Positions 1 to 7,394 are shown, counted from the first letter of the stretch. The stretch is 14,362 bases of DNA from JAWXCH01 sp034440595 (GCA_034440595.1 JAWXCH010000254.1:1-14362), one strand, 5' to 3'. The notes: generated by a model not told the origin, from the sequence alone. Translations and numbers: made by a program.

Positions 1-438
1 GATCTCGCCACAGGCTGGCCCAAGGACCCCGGGTACTAATTGACAGGTGTGGTTGAGCCGCGAATCGGTCAACATCTGATAGAGGGACTGCACCGCGCCG
101 GCTTTGGCATCCAGTGCGCCAAAGACCACCGTGGGAACTCGCGCCTGTACGATCGCTCCGGCACACATCGGGCAGGGTTCCAGCGTGACGTACAGCGTGC
201 AGCCTTCCAGCCGCCAACTCCCCAGCGATTCGGCTGCCTGTGTGATGGCGATCATCTCGGCATGTGCCGTCGGGTCATGCAATTGTTCGCGCTGATTGTG
301 AGCCGATGCGATCACCTGACCTTGATGCACGATCACAGCACCGACCGGCACTTCGTTCTCCATCGCGGCCGCTTCGGCCTCGGCCAGGGCCATTCGCATG
401 TACAGTTCGTGCATCGCGGTGGAATTCAAGGAGTTCAT
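1..438 (-). CDS. tadA: tRNA-specific adenosine deaminase (partial, 3' end beyond window)
   Basis: Deaminates adenosine-34 of tRNA to inosine (wobble position) in the cytoplasm; this is the known role of the family. The 146 codons seen, read right to left, carry the zinc deaminase signature: H59-A-E61 (E61 the proton shuttle) and the P-C89-P-M-C92 motif, in the context EPCPMCAGAI. A-V-I-V and E-N-E-V-P-V-G at the N-terminus are also typical of TadA. The family is usually about 150-170 residues, so only a few C-terminal residues are missing at the left edge. The start chosen is the ATG at 438, which follows an in-frame TGA by one codon; a second ATG at 414 (M-H-E-L-Y-M) is equally plausible because neither has a clear Shine-Dalgarno site. 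It lies 58 bp downstream of the TIGR03790 gene, with a REP-like repeat between them. A housekeeping gene, probably unrelated to the exosortase genes. Confidence 0.95.
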   Translation of the reverse strand, partial: MNSLNSTAMHELYMRMALAEAEAAAMENEVPVGAVIVHQGQVIASAHNQREQLHDPTAHAEMIAITQAAESLGSWRLEGCTLYVTLEPCPMCAGAIVQARVPTVVFGALDAKAGAVQSLYQMLTDSRLNHTCQLVPGVLGPACGEI

Positions 439-447
439 CGTTCAACG

Positions 448-474
448 CAAGCACTGGCGGAGCCAGTGGCACAC
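448..474 (+). repeat. REP-like palindromic element, copy 1
   Basis: A 27-bp element whose core is a perfect 7-bp inverted repeat with a 3-nt loop: CACTGGC GGA GCCAGTG (452-468). It is flanked by CAAG on the left and GCACAC on the right. It differs from copy 2 (3407-3433) at one base, the first loop position. It starts 22 bp past the stop of the TIGR03790 gene and just before tadA. No T-run follows on either strand, so it is not a classical intrinsic terminator. Confidence 0.85.
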
Positions 475-496
475 CCTCCGGCACACATGCCGCAGC

Positions 497-2239
497 TTAC
501 CGATCCGTGGCCTGGATCTGCACCGGCTTGGCCCAGGCGGTGGTCTTCACTGCGCCGTCGGTGATTGCCACGGCACGGACATTCACCGGGCCCATACCAA
601 AGTACGCTGTGTTCACCGAAATTTCTCCCTTGGCCCCTTTAATCTGACCAAGCGGTCGTCCGTTGTAATGCAGGACGATCGTGGAGGCACCAGGGGACTC
701 GGCGGCAAAAGTCACCTTCTGACCGAGGCGAACATTTGCCGGTGTAGCTGTCAGTTGAATCTTACGATCATGGTTGGAGAACTCCAGCGGCAGAATCAGC
801 CGGCCTTGTGTTTCAATCGCATCATCACTGACGCCGACAACGCGGATTTCGTGCGAACCATCCGAATATGCCGCCGTGTCGAGCTTGAGTGAATCGCCTT
901 GTCCGCATATTGCCGTTTGAACGCCGTCGACGTATAGCGAATATCGATCCACAGTGCCTTCCCCCCCGGTCGCCGTAGGAGTGAGCGTGATTTCGCCTTT
1001 AACCGTCTGATCAGCCGTAAAGCCTGCGACGGCAATCGTCGGGATCTTGGCATATGGCTGACAAAGTGGATCGCCTACCACCAGCAACTGATAAGGCCCG
1101 CGAACCGACTGATAGAATGCCTCGGCCAGCGACGCTCCGCGAACATAATGCACAAACAGAAAGGCGTCGGGGAATTTCATCGCCATGGCCGTCGGCTCGG
1201 AGGGTGTGCCGGCGCTGCCTGACGCACCATAGCGGATAAACTCAGAAATCGGCGTCTGGTTCATGTTTCCCTTGATGGGTGGGTTTGAAAAGTCCGCCCC
1301 ATAACTGGTCAGGTTATCTGCCAAGGAACCCGCCAACAGCGTGCTGCGAGACCTGGGCCAGTCGAACGTTGCCGACCCCAACATGACTCCCATGCAGTTC
1401 TTGCTATCCTCTGGCGAGACAGCCTGAATAATCCCTGCCTTGAAGCCGAGCTTTGTTAGTTCAGCCACCGCAGGCTCAAACAGCGGCTTGCGAGTCGTGG
1501 CACGAACATCGCCGTTGTCCGAATACCAAAAGCTTCCTTCCGGCGCAGTTCCATCTGCACTTGCGCTGCGCTGCAATGACTTGATCACCTCGTTGGGGGT
1601 ATTGCCGCGTCCTCCCGTCACACCCAGCATGGTCGAAAGAAAGTAGCGTCGTCCGCCCGATTCCAACAATTGATTGTCCTCGGACCAGCCGTACCAGCCG
1701 CGAAAGCCGTGCGTCGGCAGTGGCTGGCCCGAATTGTCAAAGCGGTGGTAACGATTCGTATCGAAATACACGTAGCGCGGATCTTTGGCCAGAACTTGTT
1801 GCCACAAGTAGGTCAGGCCGGTGATGGAACCAGACTGCGCTTTTGCCAGATCACCACGCTGCAATGCTTCCTTCGGAAGATCCTTGTCAAAGGTGATGCG
1901 ATAGGGAAAATCGCTGGAATAGATGATGCCATCCAGATGAGGAGCCAGCCCACGCTGTTCGACAAACTTGAGCACCGGGGTGAGAATCGCAGTGCGAAAG
2001 GTTTCGATGTCGGTTTCTTCTGTGCTCCCTTTCCAGTCCACGTAGCAAATGTTGGTCGAGGGGATCTTTCGCAGTTCAACAAAGTAATTGGCAACGGCCA
2101 TGGAGGCCTGGCTGCGAGAATTCACCACCAGTATCAATGTCTCCGGTCCGCCACCGGCCCTGGCCACCGATCCCAAGCCACAGAGCGCAATTACACAACC
2201 GAGCACGAGCGATAGCCAGCCACGAGGCAGTACGAACAT
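497..2239 (-). CDS. TIGR03790-family secreted protein with C-terminal Ig-like region
   Basis: A 580-residue protein of unknown biochemical function. The N-terminal half resembles the TIGR03790 family: L-I-L-V-V-N-S near the mature N-terminus, Y-V-D-W-K-G, and D-G-I-I-Y-S-S-D-F-P-Y-R-I. As I recall the family description, it occurs only in genomes that carry an exosortase, which fits the exosortase gene nearby. The reading frame extends upstream to 2371, but I prefer the ATG at 2239: it begins a clean signal peptide (F-V-L-P-R-G-W, a hydrophobic stretch, then A-R-A as likely cleavage site), so the product is exported. The last ~170 residues are beta-rich, look like two Ig-like domains and contain a Y-S-D-G-S-H-E-I-R motif. 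No C-terminal PEP-CTERM-like motif or membrane anchor is visible (it ends Q-I-Q-A-T-D-R), so it is not itself an obvious exosortase substrate. The preceding gene, 346 bp upstream, encodes the EpsI-family protein. Confidence 0.8.
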   Translation of the reverse strand: MFVLPRGWLSLVLGCVIALCGLGSVARAGGGPETLILVVNSRSQASMAVANYFVELRKIPSTNICYVDWKGSTEETDIETFRTAILTPVLKFVEQRGLAPHLDGIIYSSDFPYRITFDKDLPKEALQRGDLAKAQSGSITGLTYLWQQVLAKDPRYVYFDTNRYHRFDNSGQPLPTHGFRGWYGWSEDNQLLESGGRRYFLSTMLGVTGGRGNTPNEVIKSLQRSASADGTAPEGSFWYSDNGDVRATTRKPLFEPAVAELTKLGFKAGIIQAVSPEDSKNCMGVMLGSATFDWPRSRSTLLAGSLADNLTSYGADFSNPPIKGNMNQTPISEFIRYGASGSAGTPSEPTAMAMKFPDAFLFVHYVRGASLAEAFYQSVRGPYQLLVVGDPLCQPYAKIPTIAVAGFTADQTVKGEITLTPTATGGEGTVDRYSLYVDGVQTAICGQGDSLKLDTAAYSDGSHEIRVVGVSDDAIETQGRLILPLEFSNHDRKIQLTATPANVRLGQKVTFAAESPGASTIVLHYNGRPLGQIKGAKGEISVNTAYFGMGPVNVRAVAITDGAVKTTAWAKPVQIQATDR

Positions 2240-2585
2240 ATCTGGAATTCTCGTAAGGGAAGGGCACTTGGAAAACGTTCGACCGAAGTTACTATTGCCG
2301 CGAAAAAAAGCCGCGACCATGAGCCGAATCGGCGTGCTCTCAATGATACCTGAGAAAACAAGGCGGGGCACCTTGCATCGCTGAGGTTTAATCAGGCCGT
2401 GTAAAATTGCCGCCCGTAATGCGGAATAACCAGCTTAGATGTGCGCGGTCCTGCTTCCCTGGCCAGCGATTTGCGAAAGTGTGTTACTGGCTCTGCCCGT
2501 GTTTGATGCCGCCGAAATCGCATTGGGCGATGTCAACAGGCTATGCGTCAACAGACTACGTCAACAGTGGAACACAAATGCTGCA
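2240..2585. other. intergenic region between EpsI-family and TIGR03790 genes
   Basis: 346 bp without a convincing gene. The left third is an in-frame extension of the TIGR03790 reading frame (to 2371) that lacks secretory features and is better read as leader or promoter. A degenerate copy of the REP-like element lies at 2479-2506. I found no good sigma-54 or sigma-70 promoter for the TIGR03790 gene here. Confidence 0.5.
2479..2506 (-). repeat. REP-like palindromic element, copy 3 (degenerate, inverted)
   Basis: Read on the minus strand this 28-bp stretch aligns with copies 1 and 2, with 23 of 28 positions identical to the reverse complement of copy 2. The core ACTGGCTCTGCC is intact, but one arm is damaged (CCCGT in place of CCAGT), which breaks the perfect palindrome. 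It sits 79 bp past the stop of the EpsI-family gene and in the opposite orientation to copies 1 and 2. Confidence 0.6.
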
Positions 2586-3272
2586 TTAGCCTTTTGGCTT
2601 GGAGTCAGGGTTATGCTTCATGTTAAACAAAGCCTGATTAGCGACCGGCACGAACTCTTTCAGAAATGTTGCTGCCGCCGGCTCACCCTTCTCAGTAGCC
2701 GGATCTGGCTCGCTGATCGCATAGATCTTGTAAAGTGCACCGTGGTTGTAAAACATGCGAGGTACGTCCGGTGCCTTCCAGTTACCCTTCTCGCTGGCCC
2801 AACTCCAGTAGATATTCAAGCTATTCTTTTTTCCGTTCGCGTCTTGAACAAAGGAGGCACCCCAGAATTCGGCTGGATCGAACTCTCCGAAAGTGGATCG
2901 ATTTCGATCGTACTCGGTAAAGCCGCTAGCCGCATAGCACTGGTCGGGGCTATGGATGATCACATCCTTTTTCTTGCCGCACGCAATGAACGCGCTGACC
3001 TTTTGATTGGTTTTGCTGTTCGTGTACATGCGCTTGATGAAACCAGACAAACCTGCCGCTTTCAAGACTTCATCTCGTTCCTCTTGCGTCTTGACTGAAT
3101 CTTCGCTAGTCCAGTCTCCAAAGGAGTGTGGAATTTTATCCAGTTTTGCAGTGAATTCCTTCAACTCTTCTGGGTTGATTTCCCCCCAGCGGTTGGTCCG
3201 ATAACCTTCGTACGCGGTTGAACCTGCGATCGCCATGACCGCGAGTCCCAATACAAGAAATGTTTGATTCAT
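2586..3272 (-). CDS. exosortase-associated EpsI-family protein (DUF3485-like)
   Basis: A 228-residue protein of the EpsI family, which accompanies exosortases either as a separate gene or fused to their C-terminus; its exact role in exopolysaccharide and PEP-CTERM systems is not settled. Visible features are an uncleaved N-terminal membrane segment (residues ~4-20) followed by a periplasmic domain, and the family hallmark H107-S-P-D-Q-C112-Y113, in the usual pattern H-x-P-x-x-C-Y. Further matches are F-G-D-W near residue 50 and a conserved Y-W-S-W stretch. The ATG at 3272 is preceded by a strong GAGAGG site with 8-nt spacing. An inverted repeat abuts that site (see 3286-3311). The kinase gene ends 185 bp upstream and the TIGR03790 gene follows. 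Length is normal for the family, and there is no sign of truncation. Confidence 0.88.
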   Translation of the reverse strand: MNQTFLVLGLAVMAIAGSTAYEGYRTNRWGEINPEELKEFTAKLDKIPHSFGDWTSEDSVKTQEERDEVLKAAGLSGFIKRMYTNSKTNQKVSAFIACGKKKDVIIHSPDQCYAASGFTEYDRNRSTFGEFDPAEFWGASFVQDANGKKNSLNIYWSWASEKGNWKAPDVPRMFYNHGALYKIYAISEPDPATEKGEPAAATFLKEFVPVANQALFNMKHNPDSKPKG

Positions 3273-3285
3273 CGATGCTTCCTCT

Positions 3286-3311
3286 CGCCCGCAACCAATG
3301 CAGTGCGGGCG
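3286..3311 (-). promoter_or_regulatory. hairpin adjoining the ribosome binding site of the EpsI-family gene
   Basis: Perfect 7-bp arms CGCCCGC (3286-3292) and GCGGGCG (3305-3311) with a 12-nt loop. In the mRNA (minus strand) one arm runs directly into the GAGAGG Shine-Dalgarno site of the gene starting at 3272. A stem here could affect ribosome access; this is inference from position and pairing only. Confidence 0.45.
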
Positions 3312-3337
3312 CTACAGTTTATTCAGTTACCCAATTG

Positions 3338-3349
3338 TTGTACGTACAA
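3338..3349. promoter_or_regulatory. 12-bp perfect palindrome upstream of the EpsI-family gene
   Basis: TTGTACGTACAA is a perfect palindrome 65 bp upstream of the EpsI-family start codon, in the gap between that gene and the kinase gene. It could be an operator or chance. There is no second copy in the window that I noticed. Confidence 0.25.
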
Positions 3350-3406
3350 AATCGCAAATGGTTGACCGTTGGCTTTAAAATGCTTCTGCGGTCTACATTC
3401 CCTAAC

Positions 3407-3433
3407 CAAGCACTGGCAGAGCCAGTGGCACAC
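3407..3433 (+). repeat. REP-like palindromic element, copy 2
   Basis: A 27-bp element with the perfect core CACTGGC AGA GCCAGTG (3411-3427), flanked by CAAG and GCACAC. It is 26/27 identical to copy 1 and in the same orientation. It lies 24 bp past the stop codon of the kinase gene, almost the same offset as copy 1 has from its upstream gene. Confidence 0.85.
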
Positions 3434-3457
3434 ATACACGTCTGTCTCAATCCAGTA

Positions 3458-5716
3458 TTATGCCATCGGAATGGCGTAGCTGCGGCTCATGTGCGAAGCG
3501 ACACCGCCGACCACTCCACCAAGGACCGGTACACCGACCGCTTCCAGTCGTTCGCGGGCTTCGTAAACCTTTGGAATCTGGCTGACATCGCGCAGGATGG
3601 TCAGGACCGCGGCGTCGGCGTGTGAGCCCATCAGCAACGTGTCGGCAAAGTTCAGAACCGGGCCGGTGTCGATGATGACAAAGTCATAATCGGCACGCAG
3701 CGTACGGAAGGCCGATTCGCCACTTTCCTTGGCCAGCGAGGCCAGGGCGAGCTGGTCGCATTGACCGGCAAACAACAGCCACATTCCCTCAACCTGAGCC
3801 GGCTGAATCACCGATTCTACTTCGACTTCGTCACGCAGCACTTCGCACAGACCGGCCTGCATTGGCTGGTCGAACAAGGTGTGAATCGATGGTTTTCGCA
3901 GATCGCCATCGGCCAGCAGGGTGCGACGCCCGGCACGTGCCAGACTGGCTGCCAAGTGAGTGGCAACCGTAGTCTTGCCTTCGTGTTCGTCGGCACTGGT
4001 GACCAGAATGACACGTGGCGAATCGCTTCGCTTGCCGCCAAGCAGCATCGTACGGACGCTGTCAATCGATTCGGCCAGGATACCAGACACGGTTTGACCG
4101 GCGGCGGGGGAGTTCGATCGCGCCAGCCGGGCAAAGTTGGGAACGGTACCGAGAACGCGAATCCCCAGGCCGCCGTGCCCGACTTCGGACAAGGAACTGA
4201 CGCGTTGCTTCGTGTATTCGAGCATGACGACGCTGCCTAGTCCGACACAGAGACACAACAGGCCGACTAGGCTGGTGATGATGGCTCGATAGAGGATGCT
4301 GCTTCCTTCTGGTTCGTCAGCTTCCTTGAGCAAACCGACTGGCATCGGGTTATCTTGTTCCAACGCCAATTCGTTCAGACGAGCACTCAATTCGTTGTTA
4401 GTCTTGGCGATTGTTTCGAGCATTTCCTTGCGAGCGAGTAGTTCCGCATTATCTTTGGAAAGAATGGCCAAATCATCCGTCTTGGCTTGCAGTTGTTCGT
4501 GTAGATCTTTTACTAAATCTTCTAGTACTTTAACCTGAGCTTGTAAACCTTCGACGCTTTCAAACGATTGGCTGCTATTGCCCTGCAGATACTTTATGAT
4601 CATTGCCGGTCGCAGCGTGACCTTTAATTTTTCGATTTGTTCGTTAACACCGGCCAACCGCTCTTGAAAGCGACGAACTGAAGGATCCCTAAGATTTCGG
4701 GAAATTTGCTGTTGTTGCTGTAGAACCGTCTGCAGTTCTGACTGCATCTTCACGAGTTCAATCATCTGTGGATTGTTCATCATCTCCAAATTGAGGATGT
4801 CCTCCGGCACATCGCCGCTGGCCATTTTCTTCTCCCGGGACTGCGCTCGGGCCAGTTCGATTCTGACGTCTCCCAGCCGCAACTTTTGCTGCCGAAGATC
4901 ACTGGAGAGTTCTTGAATCTGAAATTGTAACGCAGACTCCTTGCCCTTCGTTTCCTGACTGGCTTGTGAGCCAGACGCTCGGGCTAATGCTATATACTGC
5001 TCCGTCTGCTTATTAAAATCTTTCTTGCTCTCAGTCAGTCGAGTGTTGACCGATTCATAAACTCGACTGCGCTGCGTTTTCTCGTCTCGCGCCATCTCCT
5101 TCAGGTAGGTGTCGGTGATGGAACGAACAATTTGCACCATATCCTTGGCGTTGTCCCCCACCATTTTTATGTAAAGTATCCCCGACCCTTTAGGAACATA
5201 AACTTGCAGCGACTTCTCCAAGAAAGCGATAGGTTCGCCACCTTCTCGCTTCAGAATAGATAGATTGCTAATGGCTGGTGAACGGATGGCAGCGACCAGA
5301 ATTTGTCGACTGATGATTTTCTGCGCCTCGTTTGCGCGAAAAATTTCCTCTGCCTGGGGATTGGTATACGCCTGCCTTCCACGCATCATTCCTTGAGAAT
5401 TTTCGAACTCCAGCATCGCTTCAACTTCAAAGCGACTTGGCAGCAGAAACCAGGTGATTGTCGTGCCGATCATCGCCAGCAGTCCGGCGACAAACGTTGC
5501 CAATAGCCAGCGCCGACGGAATGCGTGCAGAATCTTCGTCAGGCTGATTCCGCTGGCGTTGCGCGGCTCTTGCCACTGCATCTGCGGAGGAAAGCCGAGC
5601 GCGGAGTAATTGGCTAGCTCTTGTTCGCGTACCACCAGTGCGTTGTGTACGCCACTGTTTGCGGCATCTTCTGGATATTCCGAAATGATCTCTGAATCTG
5701 CGATTGTTCTGGACAC
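3458..5716 (-). CDS. Wzz-type chain-length determinant fused to a BY-kinase-like ATPase domain
   Basis: A 752-residue inner-membrane protein of the polysaccharide co-polymerase type, which controls export and chain length of exopolysaccharide together with a Wza-like exporter. Order of parts: cytoplasmic N-tail; membrane segment ~70-92; Wzz-like periplasmic domain; long coiled coil (~210-460, rich in Q, E, K and L); second membrane segment ~467-493; cytoplasmic ATPase domain. The ATPase has a P-loop with G580-K581-T582, a Walker A' segment L-L-A-D603-G-D605-L-R, and Walker B V-I-I-D683. Two things are odd. The P-loop reads S-A-D-E-H-E-G-K-T where BY-kinases normally have P-G-E-G-K. The C-terminus has one tyrosine (S-Y-A-I-P-M-A) and no tyrosine cluster, so autophosphorylation of the usual kind is doubtful. 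It starts with GTG at 5716, supported by AGAGG 9 nt upstream. A sigma-54-like promoter precedes it. Confidence 0.9.
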   Translation of the reverse strand: MSRTIADSEIISEYPEDAANSGVHNALVVREQELANYSALGFPPQMQWQEPRNASGISLTKILHAFRRRWLLATFVAGLLAMIGTTITWFLLPSRFEVEAMLEFENSQGMMRGRQAYTNPQAEEIFRANEAQKIISRQILVAAIRSPAISNLSILKREGGEPIAFLEKSLQVYVPKGSGILYIKMVGDNAKDMVQIVRSITDTYLKEMARDEKTQRSRVYESVNTRLTESKKDFNKQTEQYIALARASGSQASQETKGKESALQFQIQELSSDLRQQKLRLGDVRIELARAQSREKKMASGDVPEDILNLEMMNNPQMIELVKMQSELQTVLQQQQQISRNLRDPSVRRFQERLAGVNEQIEKLKVTLRPAMIIKYLQGNSSQSFESVEGLQAQVKVLEDLVKDLHEQLQAKTDDLAILSKDNAELLARKEMLETIAKTNNELSARLNELALEQDNPMPVGLLKEADEPEGSSILYRAIITSLVGLLCLCVGLGSVVMLEYTKQRVSSLSEVGHGGLGIRVLGTVPNFARLARSNSPAAGQTVSGILAESIDSVRTMLLGGKRSDSPRVILVTSADEHEGKTTVATHLAASLARAGRRTLLADGDLRKPSIHTLFDQPMQAGLCEVLRDEVEVESVIQPAQVEGMWLLFAGQCDQLALASLAKESGESAFRTLRADYDFVIIDTGPVLNFADTLLMGSHADAAVLTILRDVSQIPKVYEARERLEAVGVPVLGGVVGGVASHMSRSYAIPMA

Positions 5717-6054
5717 GTTGAAAAACCTCTGGAGAAGAGCTAGTTCGGATTCAAAAGACCGTCAGGCCTATACATCATTGACTTCGCAACGCAATGAATT
5801 TTATTTGGCAACTCCTGCGCCAACCTCTTGCGATAAGTCGGCAACTCCACTGTAACCTGCTAGCACGTCTATACTTGATGAACCATCTAACATTATTCAC
5901 CCCGCCGACCAACGTGGCAAATTTGCAACATTGACCGCTGGCGAGTGCCCTGTTTTTACACCATTCGTTCCTGAAACACTGATTGGACAATCTGGTTCCG
6001 CGTTGGCACAGGCCCCCACTGCATGCCGTGCTAGCGATGATCTTTCGCCGGGGG
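5717..6054. other. intergenic region between exosortase and kinase genes
   Basis: 338 bp with no convincing gene on either strand. It holds the AGAGG ribosome binding site of the kinase gene (5726-5730) and a sigma-54-type element at 5807-5823. The remainder, about 5830-6054, shows no clear gene, repeat or terminator. Confidence 0.6.
5807..5823 (-). promoter_or_regulatory. candidate sigma-54 (-24/-12) promoter of the kinase gene
   Basis: On the minus strand the sequence is TTGGCGCAGGAGTTGCC. It has the invariant GG and GC dinucleotides with the strict 10-bp gap, TTGG at -24 and TTGC at -12, and departs from the consensus TTGGCACG-N4-TTGCW at three positions. Transcription would begin near 5796, giving a leader of about 80 nt before the GTG at 5716. 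Exosortase/exopolysaccharide loci of proteobacteria are often linked to a sigma-54 activator (PrsR) and kinase (PrsK); neither gene is in this window. Confidence 0.55.
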
Positions 6055-7047
6055 TTAAGGCCGCGGCGTGAACGTCGGCCGCGCTCCAGGAGCCATGCCT
6101 CCGCCAAACACCGGAATCGGCGCGGCGGCAGCCTTTTCGTCGATCACCAAGTTCTGCAAGATAATGTATTCCAGGTACAACATCCCCATAGCCAGCGGCA
6201 TCATAAAAAACGCCGCGTAAGTATCGTGAAACTCGGTAGCCCAGTACTCGCTGAATAGCTTGATAATGCCATAGACGACAATGCGGGCAACATTGACAAA
6301 TAGCGCGATGGGCAGCGCGCTAAGAATGATCACGATCTTTTCCCACAAGGCACCTGGATTGACAATCGTAATGGCGACCGCCATAGCGATAAAGATCGTC
6401 AACATGCGCAGCCCGCTGCACGCCTCGGCCACGGTCAACTCCAAGTACTCGGTCCCTTCCAAATTGCGAATCTTGATCTGGTTCGCAATCGCGTACGTTT
6501 CTATTCCCGTGGTTTGCAGTGCGTAGGTTGCACCCTTCATGGCGACTTTCTGAAGAGGTGTCAGAATCACCTGCTCCATCTTGTATGAAAGCGGAAACAT
6601 AAACGCCAGAAACAGCACTGGTGGACCTGCCCACCGGAGCAGACTCCAGCCACCACACATCAGCAGTGCGCCTAGGATCGCTGGAACGAACGTGTACATG
6701 TCCGGCGCCTGAAACTCATAGTGCGCCGAGATGGTGCGTGCAGATAGGAACAACGCCAGTATGCCCAGCCCAATCCAACGCTCTTGATTAGAAACGGGAC
6801 CAAGTGGCTCGCGCCGAATCCACACCAGAAACACCGTAAACAGTGGAACCAGGTAACCGTGCGAATACTGCGGGCGTTCCCACGAGTCGTAGGCCCAGCC
6901 TAGCGCATTCCAATAAGCAGCAACTAATAGCCCGATGATAGCCCAGAGAATCCATGCTGGTTTTCGCTGATCCTTAGGAAGGTACGAGACCCCTGCGCCC
7001 AGAACCATCCAGACAATACCAACTGCGATAGCACCGTAACCAATCAT
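6055..7047 (-). CDS. exosortase (membrane cysteine transpeptidase, planctomycete type)
   Basis: A 330-residue multi-pass membrane protein of the exosortase/archaeosortase family, which cleaves C-terminal sorting signals (PEP-CTERM type) and is thought to transfer the protein to a cell-surface anchor. All three catalytic residues can be placed: C210 in E-A-C-S-G-L-R-M, R255 in N-V-A-R-I, and H274 in F-H-D-T. About eight hydrophobic segments are visible between residues ~5 and 300, then a short polar tail rich in Gly and Pro. There is no EpsI domain fused at the C-terminus; the EpsI-family protein is encoded separately at 2586-3272. It may belong to the planctomycete XrtU type, but I cannot assign the subfamily from sequence alone. 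The ATG at 7047 has AAGG 8 nt upstream. It is divergent from the Wza-like gene and 338 bp from the kinase gene. Confidence 0.93.
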   Translation of the reverse strand: MIGYGAIAVGIVWMVLGAGVSYLPKDQRKPAWILWAIIGLLVAAYWNALGWAYDSWERPQYSHGYLVPLFTVFLVWIRREPLGPVSNQERWIGLGILALFLSARTISAHYEFQAPDMYTFVPAILGALLMCGGWSLLRWAGPPVLFLAFMFPLSYKMEQVILTPLQKVAMKGATYALQTTGIETYAIANQIKIRNLEGTEYLELTVAEACSGLRMLTIFIAMAVAITIVNPGALWEKIVIILSALPIALFVNVARIVVYGIIKLFSEYWATEFHDTYAAFFMMPLAMGMLYLEYIILQNLVIDEKAAAAPIPVFGGGMAPGARPTFTPRP

Positions 7048-7238
7048 GAAAAGAACCTTATGAATCCAGTTTGAATTTCAGTGTGGCCCTCGGCTCGCGA
7101 ATGCAAACCGACCCTCTTGCCAATACTTCTGGTCTTACGCTTTTTGGTCTTGCTCAGCCAACCAACGGAAACGTCCTTGGTAGCGAACTACAAACAGTAC
7201 TGAACGACCGCCTGATAGACACAAAATCCCCTGATTTG

Positions 7239-7267
7239 AGGTTAAACCCCCCGAGTTCAACTGTCAA
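7239..7267 (-). promoter_or_regulatory. candidate sigma-70 promoter of the exosortase gene
   Basis: On the minus strand there is a perfect -35 box TTGACA (7267-7262), a 17-bp spacer and TAACCT (7244-7239; 3 of 6 to TATAAT). Transcription would start near 7232, leaving a leader of about 185 nt. The -10 box is weak, so this is a suggestion. Confidence 0.35.
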
Positions 7268-7362
7268 GCAAATGACGGTGAATTACGGAGTTGCGGAAGA
7301 TACCGACCAGCAAATGTTAATCTGGGGTAAATGGCTAGTTGTGCGATGGGCAATTCCGTGTG

Positions 7363-7394
7363 ACTTTGCCGATTTGGCAAAGTTTGACGATTAT
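7363..7394 (+). promoter_or_regulatory. inverted repeat overlapping a weak promoter candidate before the export gene
   Basis: Perfect 8-bp arms ACTTTGCC (7363-7370) and GGCAAAGT (7376-7383) with a 5-nt centre. They cover the -35 box and much of the spacer of a weak promoter: TTGCCG (7366-7371), 17 bp, GATTAT (7389-7394), each 4 of 6 to consensus. The layout would suit a repressor or activator site for the gene at 7498. No regulator gene is nearby. Confidence 0.35.

Noticed and set aside
448..474. REP-like palindrome as an intrinsic terminator
   Set aside because: No run of T follows the stem on either strand.
2240..2371. N-terminal extension of the TIGR03790 reading frame to an ATG at 2371
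   Set aside because: The 44 extra residues are polar and would bury a good signal peptide that starts at the ATG at 2239.
3353..3370. Sigma-54-like site upstream of the EpsI-family gene
   Set aside because: The GG-N10-GC spacing is right, but the -24 element (ACGGTC) matches the consensus poorly.
7120..7144. Second sigma-54-like site on the minus strand upstream of the exosortase (TTGGCA ... TTTGCA)
   Set aside because: The GG to GC gap is 15 bp, while sigma-54 requires 10.
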